A program made the position numbers and the translations under genes. From Pseudomonadota bacterium (GTDB taxonomy: Bacteria > Pseudomonadota > Alphaproteobacteria > UBA9655), in contig JAKBAL010000172.1 in the NCBI GenBank assembly GCA_021809225.1, forward strand, positions 1-5,574: a stretch of 5,574 nucleotides of DNA, in the 5' to 3' direction. How positions within the stretch are numbered: position 1 is the first letter of the stretch; each line of letters starts with the position of its first letter. Below the pieces are notes generated by a model that was not told where the DNA came from, searched no databases, and was given only the letters and a program-made list of their open reading frames with translations. Shown here piece after piece: positions 1 through 5,574 of this stretch.

Positions 1-1314
1 AAATCAATTGTTGCTGCGCTCATTGGGCATGTTCTCGAGCGTTATGATGTCGCGTTGTACGGCTATTTTTCAGCAATGCTTGCACCAATTTTTTTCTCTA
101 CTGAAAATACCTCTGCAGCCCTTCTAGCAAGTCTAGGAGCCTTTGCAGCAGGTTATTTAATGCGCCCCTTAGGGGGAATTATATTTGGTTATTTTGGTGA
201 TCGATATGGGAGGAAAAAAGCGTTTACGTGGTCAATTGTTTTAGTGATCGTACCTACTTTCATTATAGGTGTTTTACCTTCATATGCTCAAATTGGCATA
301 GCAGCTCCAATAATTCTTATAACTTGTCGTCTTATGCAGGGATTATGTAATGGAGGAGAATTTAGTGGTGCCGGAATTTTTGTTGGTGAACATACACCAG
401 CAAATAGAGTGGGATTTACCGGAAGCCTGATTTGTGCTACCGGGCTTCTTGGGGCCGCTTTCGGAACTTTGTTTGGTGCAATCGTTACTCTTCCTATGAT
501 ACCTAGTTGGGGGTGGCGCATTCCATTTCTCGTAGGCTCTTGTTTAACGTTTGTAAGCTATTTTATCCGGCGAAGGATGATAGAAACACCTGTGTTTCAA
601 GAAGTTCTAGAAAAAAAATGTACTTTAAAAAATCCTTTAAAAGATGTATTTAGAAATTATAAATTTAATATATTGAATACGATAGCTATCGGAGGTTGTG
701 GACATATCTTAGTTTATATGCCTACAATTTACATGAATGTTGTCTATGCAACTATTCTTAAAATTCCTAATTTTCAAATTTTAATTATTAATACAGGAAT
801 ATTGGGATTATGGGTTATTCTTTCTCCACTAATGGGATATTTTGCAGATAAGGTAGGAATACGACAATTTATGTCAGCAGCAGCTATGATAGCAATATTA
901 ATAGCTTATCCCCTTTTTAGCTTTCTAGAGGCAAATCTTACCCTTGAAGGTGTCATTATATTTCAGCTGATATTAACTGTGGTCGGATCAGCTTTTGTGG
1001 CGCCGATTTCCGGATTATTTATAAGTCTCTTTCCCGTTCGAGAACGTTATAGTGGAGTCGCTTTTAGCATTACTTTAGGGCAAGCTCTCTTTGGAGGGAC
1101 AACACCACTTATCTCAACTTTTCTAACAAATATCACTGGAGATTTTAAAGCTCCAGCTTTCTTTATGATGTTTGGAGGAACCATGGGATGTCTAGCAGTC
1201 ATTAGAATGATGCAGTTCCCTGTTAAATTGCAGGAAGGGTTTCCTCATTTGACGAGAAACCATCTAGATCCTGAAACACTCAAGCAGCTTTCTCTCGCGG
1301 AAGGACTCCGTTAA
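1..1314 (+). CDS. MFS transporter, metabolite:H+ symporter (ProP-like) family, 5' partial
   Basis: This is an inner-membrane secondary transporter that probably couples solute uptake to protons. The frame is open from base 1, so 437 residues are visible and only a short N-terminus is missing; the TTG at 55 is an internal Leu codon, not the start. Seen: a degenerate first-helix motif of the family (GHVLERYDVALYG, residues 9-21), RPLGG followed by the MFS loop 2-3 motif GYFGDRYGRKK (63-73), RLMQG..GGE and WGWRIPF before the central loop, and about twelve hydrophobic segments. The tail is short, without the long C-terminal coiled coil of Escherichia coli ProP. Family members carry proline/betaine, 2-oxoglutarate, citrate or similar small metabolites; the substrate here cannot be named. 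It converges with the minus-strand genes and has no strong terminator directly after its TAA; the first good one is at 1701-1725. Confidence 0.93.
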   Translation, partial: KSIVAALIGHVLERYDVALYGYFSAMLAPIFFSTENTSAALLASLGAFAAGYLMRPLGGIIFGYFGDRYGRKKAFTWSIVLVIVPTFIIGVLPSYAQIGIAAPIILITCRLMQGLCNGGEFSGAGIFVGEHTPANRVGFTGSLICATGLLGAAFGTLFGAIVTLPMIPSWGWRIPFLVGSCLTFVSYFIRRRMIETPVFQEVLEKKCTLKNPLKDVFRNYKFNILNTIAIGGCGHILVYMPTIYMNVVYATILKIPNFQILIINTGILGLWVILSPLMGYFADKVGIRQFMSAAAMIAILIAYPLFSFLEANLTLEGVIIFQLILTVVGSAFVAPISGLFISLFPVRERYSGVAFSITLGQALFGGTTPLISTFLTNITGDFKAPAFFMMFGGTMGCLAVIRMMQFPVKLQEGFPHLTRNHLDPETLKQLSLAEGLR

Positions 1315-1442
1315 TCCTTTGGTCCAGGTTAATTTATATGACGTTGATAGATGACATTTCTATAGATTTCGTGCGGGAATTAGAGTGTGATTTAAAATTT
1401 AGTGATTAATCTTTATAAAATCAGTTTATTTTTAAATTAGAA

Positions 1443-1495
1443 GTGTAATATATGGGGGTCTTTATTTTGAGGGAGGGAAAGAATCTATATTACAC
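1443..1495. repeat. 10-bp perfect inverted repeat with 33-base spacer
   Basis: The arms GTGTAATATA (1443-1452) and TATATTACAC (1486-1495) are exact reverse complements. The spacer (1453-1485) is purine-rich, with runs of five, three and three G on the plus strand. In RNA this would be a weak AT-rich stem with a large loop; in DNA it could be a split operator or the ends of a very small degenerate element. No flanking target duplication is obvious and no function can be assigned. Confidence 0.45.
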
Positions 1496-1549
1496 CTCAT
1501 GTTCCTATTTTAGATAATAAAGTCTTTTCAAGACACCCGTAAAAAACAC

Positions 1550-1672
1550 GGATAACAAAAAAACCCTTCTCCTCTCAATAAAATCAGCTCGCCAAGTCCA
1601 CACGGGACACCAATAAACGAGTATCCTTGGCTATTTTCATAGCGACACAGCTAATGAATTCAAAACTCCAGA
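1550..1672 (-). pseudogene. decayed fumC fragment (fumarase class II remnant)
   Basis: The segment resembles the intact fumC of this window in the same orientation. The core 1579-1672 aligns by eye with 4425-4526 at about 75 of 87 aligned bases, with two gaps: 7 bases missing opposite 4449-4462 and 1 base missing opposite 4494. Both gaps shift the frame. Reading through them on the minus strand gives SGVLNSLAVSL, then MKIAKDTRLL, then CGLGELIL, matching FumC residues 281-314 ([29 protein letters not shown]). Weaker similarity continues to about 1550, opposite the catalytic-loop region (FumC about 315-325). Nothing of the remaining roughly 85% of fumC is recognisable and the piece cannot encode an enzyme. 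It may be the scar of a duplicated or foreign fumC. The 86% identity with several amino-acid differences suggests a diverged copy, not a very recent duplication. Confidence 0.85.
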
Positions 1673-1700
1673 GATTCGGCACAACCCCCTCAAATAAATA

Positions 1701-1725
1701 ACCCCGCGGTGCAAACCAGCGGGGC
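1701..1725. terminator. GC-rich hairpin terminator, possibly bidirectional
   Basis: The stem CCCCGC (1702-1707) pairs with GCGGGG (1719-1724). It continues, past a bulged A at 1718, into GGT/ACC closed by a GCAA tetraloop (1711-1714). On the minus strand it is followed by TTATTTATTT and would end the transcript of the gene whose stop is at 1794. On the plus strand it is followed by CATTTATG and a later TTTT, a poorer tail, but it is the first strong hairpin after the transporter gene. The two transcription units converge here, so a shared terminator makes sense. Confidence 0.72.
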
Positions 1726-1740
1726 ATTTATGTGTATTTT

Positions 1741-1766
1741 CTTGAGTCTCTTCGTAGAGAGTCGAG
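1741..1766. repeat. 11-bp imperfect hairpin after the minus-strand gene
   Basis: CTTGAGTCTCT (1741-1751) pairs with AGAGAGTCGAG (1756-1766) around a four-base loop, with one G-G mismatch (1746/1761) and one T-G wobble. It starts 27 bases past the minus-strand stop at 1794 and has no T-run on either side. It is therefore more likely a 3'-end stability or secondary hairpin next to the terminator than a terminator itself. Confidence 0.4.
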
Positions 1767-1793
1767 AGAAATTAGAGTCAACGTCTAAAGGTG

Positions 1794-2768
1794 TTATTGC
1801 TGAACTTCGTCTTCTTTCACTTCAGACCAGTCGTTAGCATCTTGATCAGTTTCAGGGGCATACACATGAATTCCCGACTGCTTTTCACTTGCGTCATTAC
1901 CAAAAATGACTTCCTTTAAAGTTCTTTCACCGGATTTAATCGTGAAAGAATGAATATCACTCGGGTCACCCACAAAACTTAAATATGTTGCTACAACTGA
2001 CGTGTCAGAAGGAGCATGACGTATTGCTTGTGCCCAGGAGGAGATATTAAAAATTGTGTCACGAAAACCCATAGAGGAGGGTAAGGTGCCTAACGAAGTA
2101 TAGCCTTGAATTGGGTCGTGTATTCTTACCACTGAGCCTTTCCCTGCTGTCCGATGGTTAACAATCAGCTCATATGCCGCGTCTTGCATCTGCTGGTTAG
2201 GCAATTTTATAGAAATGGCCGAGTGCTTACTCTTAGCATTTTTATTTGTACCCGTTGTCCGAAAGGTGAGATGGAGAGCTTTATCGACTTGCATAGATTC
2301 TTGTTCATACTTTCTCCCGAAAGAAGCTATCAGCGCCTTGACATCTAGGTCTTGATTAACATTTTGAGAAGCTCCGCCACCCATTGCAAAAGGGAAAAAG
2401 GAGAATTGAGAACTGTTAAACGCTGGAGTTATAAATGATGATCCGAACGGAGAGGGGACAAAAGTGGTTGGGGTGTACTGAGGAGGTTGATCAGGTGTAT
2501 CTCTTAACGTTTTATCCGCAGGCAAAAGTTTTAAAACTTTTGGCTCTAAGTCTAAGTATTCCGTGGTTGCTCTAATTACCTGGTAAAAATCCCCCATTGT
2601 ATTCAAAAGTTTCTCGATATCTTGCTTCGAGTCTCTATCTACTTCTTCATTTCGGAGGGCGTTTTCTAGACGTTTTGTCAAATCACCGTATCGACCTGTC
2701 AGCAGTGCTGTTGTAAGAGAGAGTGCGTTATTTTTTAGCTCATCGGCCTCCTTTAAAGCATTTTCCAA
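1794..2768 (-). CDS. hypothetical protein, helical N-terminus plus globular C-terminal domain
   Basis: I do not recognise this 324-residue protein. Seen: a charged helical region (about 1-85, with LENAL occurring twice), a low-complexity linker rich in Pro, Phe, Ser and Thr (about 90-133, including FSFFPFAMGGG), a mixed alpha/beta-looking region (about 140-305), and an acidic Asp/Glu-rich tail. There is no signal peptide and no membrane helix. The only plausible start is TTG at 2768, 8 bases after the upstream TGA and without a clear Shine-Dalgarno; CTG at 2780 overlaps that stop as CTGA, and the next Met is residue 58. The missing start signals, missing signal peptide and tight junction suggest either translational coupling to the upstream gene or the 3' half of a gene broken by a frameshift. 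It ends upstream of the hairpin terminator at 1701-1725. Function unknown. Confidence 0.7.
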   Translation of the reverse strand: MENALKEADELKNNALSLTTALLTGRYGDLTKRLENALRNEEVDRDSKQDIEKLLNTMGDFYQVIRATTEYLDLEPKVLKLLPADKTLRDTPDQPPQYTPTTFVPSPFGSSFITPAFNSSQFSFFPFAMGGGASQNVNQDLDVKALIASFGRKYEQESMQVDKALHLTFRTTGTNKNAKSKHSAISIKLPNQQMQDAAYELIVNHRTAGKGSVVRIHDPIQGYTSLGTLPSSMGFRDTIFNISSWAQAIRHAPSDTSVVATYLSFVGDPSDIHSFTIKSGERTLKEVIFGNDASEKQSGIHVYAPETDQDANDWSEVKEDEVQQ

Positions 2769-2776
2769 GTCTTTTT

Positions 2777-3547
2777 TCAGAGCCCTACTCTATAATCACT
2801 ATCAAGAGACCTTAGAAATCTAAGAGCCTCATCTAATATTTCGTAGTTTTTATGATTATAGCGATAATAATGAGAAGCCCTTTCAATATCTTGGTACAAA
2901 ACTGAGGAATTCCACTTCATGGCTTGATAGTCTTGCAGAACTTCCTCTTTCATCTCCTCAACTTCCCGTAAAATCCGATGAAGCTTTTTTTCTTGCTGTA
3001 AAAACTGAGAGACTGTCTCCTCTCTTTCTTGCTCATCCTTATACCGTAAGTATTTCATCTTTTCGACTAATGTTAAGATTTCACCTTCTTCCGAGTCCTC
3101 CTTGAAAATGCCCAACTTACTAACCTCACGCATTTGCCGCGTAATTTTTTTAATATATTTTTTAGTCTCTGTTTTTTCTTTGTTAGTGAGATTTGCAATA
3201 AAAATAGCTTTTTTTGCCTCAAGAAATTTAGATTTTTCCTGAGACGCTGTCTCTTGTGCTGCGTACCAGTCCTCGGCTTCTTCACCAGATAAGGGAGGAA
3301 GTGGATTTTGAACGCAACGAGTCGTAATAATGTTAAGTTTTTGCTCCAACGCCTTCATTAGCTTGGGACTTTTGTCTTGAGCAAATTCGATACTCTGAAT
3401 AAGCTTTTTAGATTTTGCCTCAAGCTTTTCAAGATTGTTATATTCGGTAATGAAATCAAAATTTTTTCCTGCCTCTACGAGAGTTGTGGTTGCAAGAAAA
3501 GATAAAGTTAAAAGAGTTAAACAACGTGTCATAATGTTATCTTTCAT
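2777..3547 (-). CDS. hypothetical secreted coiled-coil protein
   Basis: I do not recognise this 256-residue protein. ATG at 3547 is chosen over the adjacent TTG at 3550; ATG at 3532 is also possible, since it sits directly before the signal peptide and has GAAAG 8 bases upstream. The N-terminus has a Sec-type signal peptide: MTRC, a hydrophobic Leu/Thr stretch, then VEA before GKN as a likely signal peptidase I site. There is no lipobox Cys. The rest is very rich in Lys and Glu and looks helical or coiled-coil (roughly residues 30-75 and 95-210), broken by a short proline segment (QNPLPPL), with a Tyr-rich C-terminus. Export to periplasm or medium is inferred. It lies 8 bases before the next minus-strand gene and shares its transcript. 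It could be the N-terminal part of a split protein. A lineage-specific surface protein or effector is possible but not shown. Confidence 0.8.
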   Translation of the reverse strand: MKDNIMTRCLTLLTLSFLATTTLVEAGKNFDFITEYNNLEKLEAKSKKLIQSIEFAQDKSPKLMKALEQKLNIITTRCVQNPLPPLSGEEAEDWYAAQETASQEKSKFLEAKKAIFIANLTNKEKTETKKYIKKITRQMREVSKLGIFKEDSEEGEILTLVEKMKYLRYKDEQEREETVSQFLQQEKKLHRILREVEEMKEEVLQDYQAMKWNSSVLYQDIERASHYYRYNHKNYEILDEALRFLRSLDSDYRVGL

Positions 3548-3571
3548 CAATATGGCTTAATTAAATTTATT

Positions 3572-3577
3572 ATTATA
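3572..3577 (-). promoter_or_regulatory. candidate -10 box for the secreted coiled-coil gene
   Basis: The minus strand reads a consensus TATAAT here, about 25 bases before the ATG at 3547. No convincing -35 hexamer lies 16-18 bases further upstream, and the whole 170-base gap is AT-rich, so chance matches are likely. An independent promoter is expected because the upstream fumC operon ends at 3722 with a 170-base gap following. Confidence 0.35.
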
Positions 3578-3721
3578 ACCTTTATGTAAGAAGTCTCATT
3601 TGGATTGTAAAGTCCCATTTTTTAAAATACTGTAGAGAAATTGATGAGAATATATTTCTATGACTCTATCTTAAAAGATAATATACTTGACCATAGTTAT
3701 TTGGGTGCGTCCACAATCAAA

Positions 3722-3970
3722 TTAATTTAGAACTTGCGGAACTGATTGCTTCAGCGCACAGGTCAAAGCATAAAGACGGAGGGCACTTGCAAGGCTCCCT
3801 TGCCGTTTTTCATCAATATCCCTAATCAGTTGATTTAAGGATAGGTTTTGCGCTTTGGCTAATTCTGCCAAAGCATACCAAAAAGCTTTTTCGAGAGACA
3901 CACTGGTCTTATGTCCATGAAGAGTGACTGATTTCTTTTGAAAGAGGGCTCCTTCAGGATTCAGATCCAT
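3722..3970 (-). CDS. ribbon-helix-helix domain protein (RHH_4 type)
   Basis: This 82-residue protein fits the small alphaproteobacterial ribbon-helix-helix family resembling Pfam RHH_4. Seen: a basic start to the strand ([17 protein letters not shown], residues 11-27), the conserved aromatic helix [12 protein letters not shown] (30-41), the turn and second helix [12 protein letters not shown] (42-53), then a [12 protein letters not shown] segment (58-69). Such folds usually bind DNA as dimers through the N-terminal strand, so a regulatory role is possible, but the target is unknown. ATG at 3970 is preceded by GGTGAG with 5-base spacing. Its start lies inside the last codons of fumC (17-base overlap), so it is co-transcribed and probably translationally coupled. 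In many alphaproteobacteria a gene of this type lies just after fumC, often with a DUF4169 gene between (from memory); none is present here. No strong terminator follows. Confidence 0.85.
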   Translation of the reverse strand: MDLNPEGALFQKKSVTLHGHKTSVSLEKAFWYALAELAKAQNLSLNQLIRDIDEKRQGSLASALRLYALTCALKQSVPQVLN

Positions 3971-5366
3971 TATTTCTCACCATAAGCTCAGGTCTTACCC
4001 ATGCCCGATACTCCTCTTCCGTCAAATACTGAAGGTCAAGGGCAGCTTCTAAAAGAGTTTTACGCTCCTGATGGGCTTTCTTAGCAATTTCCGCAGCCTT
4101 ATCATACCCAATGTGAGGATTTAGGGCTGTCACCAACATCAGAGATTGATAAAGAAATTCTTGAATACGCGTTTCATTCCCACGAATTCCCACAACACAT
4201 TTTTCCGTAAAGCTTCGAACACCATCTCCAAGCAAACGAATCGATTGAATCACGTTATAAATCACCACAGGTTTAAAGACGTTTAATTCTAACTGTCCAT
4301 TAGATCCCGCAATACTGACTGTTACATGGTTTCCCATCACTTGAGCGGCTATCATGGTCAAGGATTCACATTGAGTGGGGTTCACCTTCCCTGGCATAAT
4401 AGAAGATCCCGGCTCATTTTCAGGTAAGATCAGCTCGCCAAATCCACATCGAGGGCCAGATCCCAATAGACGAATATCATTGGCAATTTTCATTAACGAA
4501 ACAGCCACTGTATTCAAAGCTCCAGAAACCTCAACAAGGGTGTCTTCAGAAGCAAGAGCCTCAAATTTATTGGTGGCACTGACAAAAGGCAATCCCGTAA
4601 GTTCAGAAATTTTTTGGGCAAAGGCTTTATCAAACTTAGGATTTGTGTTCAAACCCGTTCCCACAGCTGTTCCGCCTTGAGCTAATTCATAAAGATGGGG
4701 TAATGTATTTTTAATACGTTGAATTCCCATTTTAATTTGAGTTGCATAGCCGGAAAATTCTTGTCCTAAGGTCATGGGTGTTGCATCTTGAAGATGGGTT
4801 CTGCCAATTTTAATAATAGTCTTAAAAGCAACTTCTTTGTCTTTTAAGGCCTTATAAAGTCCTTCTAAGGCAGGCAAAAGAAGACGATGAATTTCAAGCG
4901 CCGAAGACATGTGCATAACCGTTGGAAACGTATCATTTGAAGATTGGCCTCGATTGACATGATCATTAGGGTGAACAGGTTTTTTCGAACCTATTGTTCC
5001 TCCTAAAAGCTCAATGGCCCTATTGGCAATCACTTCATTGGCATTCATATTTGTTTGCGTTCCTGATCCTGTTTGCCACACGACAAGAGGAAAGTGCTCA
5101 TCAAGCTTTCCTTCTGCAACCTCGTCAGCTGCTTTGACAATAGCTTCACTCAGAACAGGGTCGAGTTCTTCGAGATCTCGATTCACAAGAGCCGCCGCTT
5201 TTTTTTGGAGTCCTAAAGCCTGTATAAGAGGCAAGGGCATAGTTTCAATTCCAATACGAAAATTTTGCAGCGACCTTTCTGTTTGAGCTCCCCAATATTT
5301 ATCAGCGGGAACAGCAATAGCTCCAAAACTATCTGTTTCTTCACGTGTGGCGTTTTTTACAACCAT
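3954..5366 (-). CDS. fumC: fumarate hydratase, class II
   Basis: It catalyses reversible hydration of fumarate to L-malate in the TCA cycle, as a cytosolic iron-independent homotetramer. The length of 470 residues is close to Escherichia coli FumC (467), with motifs offset by +3. Seen: substrate-binding [12 protein letters not shown] (97-108), [14 protein letters not shown] (132-145), [10 protein letters not shown] with His191 equivalent to E. coli His188, and the fumarate lyase signature [11 protein letters not shown] (320-330) with Ser321 and Lys327 on the catalytic loop. All key residues are present, so it should be active. The pattern is fumarase rather than aspartase or argininosuccinate lyase. 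ATG at 5366 has GGAG 7 bases upstream. It is first in an operon with the overlapping ribbon-helix-helix gene and divergent from tadA. A decayed second fumC piece lies at 1550-1672. Confidence 0.98.
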   Translation of the reverse strand: MVVKNATREETDSFGAIAVPADKYWGAQTERSLQNFRIGIETMPLPLIQALGLQKKAAALVNRDLEELDPVLSEAIVKAADEVAEGKLDEHFPLVVWQTGSGTQTNMNANEVIANRAIELLGGTIGSKKPVHPNDHVNRGQSSNDTFPTVMHMSSALEIHRLLLPALEGLYKALKDKEVAFKTIIKIGRTHLQDATPMTLGQEFSGYATQIKMGIQRIKNTLPHLYELAQGGTAVGTGLNTNPKFDKAFAQKISELTGLPFVSATNKFEALASEDTLVEVSGALNTVAVSLMKIANDIRLLGSGPRCGFGELILPENEPGSSIMPGKVNPTQCESLTMIAAQVMGNHVTVSIAGSNGQLELNVFKPVVIYNVIQSIRLLGDGVRSFTEKCVVGIRGNETRIQEFLYQSLMLVTALNPHIGYDKAAEIAKKAHQERKTLLEAALDLQYLTEEEYRAWVRPELMVRNNGSES

Positions 5367-5404
5367 AGAAAGTCTCCATTGCTGAAAGCAGGGTTTAACG
5401 GTAA

Positions 5405-5433
5405 TTTATGCCACATGTGGATAATAAAGCCAA
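5405..5433 (-). promoter_or_regulatory. candidate fumC promoter
   Basis: On the minus strand TTGGCT (5428-5433) and CATAAA (5405-5410) are separated by 17 bases, each matching four of six positions of the sigma-70 consensus. Transcription would start near 5398, giving a leader of about 30 bases that contains the GGAG ribosome site of fumC. The -35 box touches the tadA start codon, so the two divergent genes would share control DNA. Confidence 0.4.
5411..5420. promoter_or_regulatory. perfect palindrome between fumC and tadA, possible operator
   Basis: CCACATGTGG is its own reverse complement and lies in the spacer between the candidate -35 and -10 boxes of fumC. A dimeric regulator bound here could block fumC transcription and affect tadA. 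A 10-bp palindrome can occur by chance, and the binding protein, if any, is unknown; the ribbon-helix-helix protein of the same operon is one speculative candidate. Confidence 0.3.
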
Positions 5434-5574
5434 TGACACACGCACTTCAACAAGCTGAAAAGGCCTTTTCTAAGAAAGAAGTGCCTGTTGGAGCTGTCAT
5501 AGTCGACGTTCTTTCAGGAAAAATCATCGCTACTTCCTATAATCAGATGAGAGCACGTATGAACCCTATTCCTC
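5433..5574 (+). CDS. tadA: tRNA-specific adenosine deaminase TadA, 3' partial
   Basis: The first 47 codons match the start of TadA, which deaminates A34 to inosine in the tRNA-Arg(ACG) anticodon in the cytosol. Seen: the N-terminal helix ALQQAEKAF (4-12), the hallmark EVPVGAVIV (16-24), GKIIATSYN (29-37), and NPIP (44-47) just where the zinc-binding HAE motif would begin. HAE and the later PCxxC lie beyond the window, so the catalytic residues cannot be checked, and other cytidine-deaminase-fold proteins of this family (such as guanine deaminases) are not strictly excluded. ATG at 5433 is chosen; ATG at 5415 is in frame and would add six residues (MWIIKP). Neither has a strong Shine-Dalgarno. 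The gene is divergent from fumC, 66 bases away. Confidence 0.88.
   Translation, partial: MTHALQQAEKAFSKKEVPVGAVIVDVLSGKIIATSYNQMRARMNPIP

Noticed and set aside
1311..1333. Small hairpin TTAA-CCT / AGG-TTAA at the transporter stop codon.
   Set aside because: It has seven pairs with a bulge and no strong T-run; the hairpin at 1701-1725 is a much better terminator.
1338..1409. Plus-strand 23-codon reading frame starting at ATG 1338, with AGG about 9 bases upstream.
   Set aside because: Short frames like this are expected by chance in AT-rich DNA; it has no recognisable motif and no independent promoter or supporting context.
1453..1485. G-quadruplex in the G-rich spacer.
   Set aside because: Only three runs of three or more G are present, with unequal loops, which does not meet a standard four-tract pattern.
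3073..3285. Minus-strand 70-codon frame rich in Lys and Arg.
   Set aside because: It lies entirely inside the secreted coiled-coil gene in another frame; the basic composition results from the Lys/Glu-rich codons of the real gene.
3591..3620. Direct repeat AAGTCTCATTT / AAGTCCCATTT, 19 bases apart.
   Set aside because: There are only two copies with one mismatch in AT-rich DNA, without regular spacing to a promoter; too weak to call a site or array.
3664..3683. AT-rich hairpin TATCTTAAAAGATA as a terminator of the fumC operon.
   Set aside because: It has only a five-base-pair A/T-dominated stem and no T-run; it would be too unstable to be called a terminator.
4375..5286. Plus-strand frames of 101 and 90 codons.
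   Set aside because: They are antisense to fumC, which is intact with all motifs; they show no homology-like features and no ribosome sites.

Overview
The window comes from a fairly AT-rich bacterium, most likely an alphaproteobacterium. The evidence is an intact class II fumarase overlapping a small ribbon-helix-helix protein of the type found in Alphaproteobacteria, a ProP-like transporter of the metabolite:H+ symporter family, and a divergent tadA. The composition and the unknown secreted proteins would suit a host-associated order such as Holosporales or Rickettsiales. That placement is inference; no marker in the window fixes the genus.

Layout. (1) Bases 1-1314, plus strand: an MFS transporter whose extreme N-terminus lies outside the window. 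(2) Bases 1315-1793: 479 bases without an intact gene. They hold a 10-bp inverted repeat, a decayed fragment of a second fumC (about 1550-1672, minus strand), a GC-rich hairpin terminator (1701-1725) and a second hairpin (1741-1766). (3) Bases 1794-3547, minus strand: two adjacent unrecognised genes. The upstream one encodes a signal peptide and a long charged helical region. The downstream one starts at a TTG, has no signal peptide, and continues helix, low-complexity linker and globular domain. A single extra G near the junction would join them into one secreted protein of about 584 residues, so they may be a frameshift-split gene. (4) Bases 3722-5366, minus strand: fumC and, overlapping it by 17 bases, a ribbon-helix-helix protein; a two-gene operon. 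(5) Bases 5433-5574, plus strand: the first 47 codons of tadA, divergent from fumC across a 66-base gap that carries a perfect 10-bp palindrome inside a candidate fumC promoter.

The housekeeping parts are a TCA-cycle enzyme, tRNA wobble editing and solute uptake. The two most unusual observations are the fumC remnant 2.8 kb from the intact gene, lying antisense in the probable 3' untranslated region of the transporter transcript, and the possibly split secreted coiled-coil protein. No CRISPR array, tRNA, rRNA or intact insertion sequence is visible.
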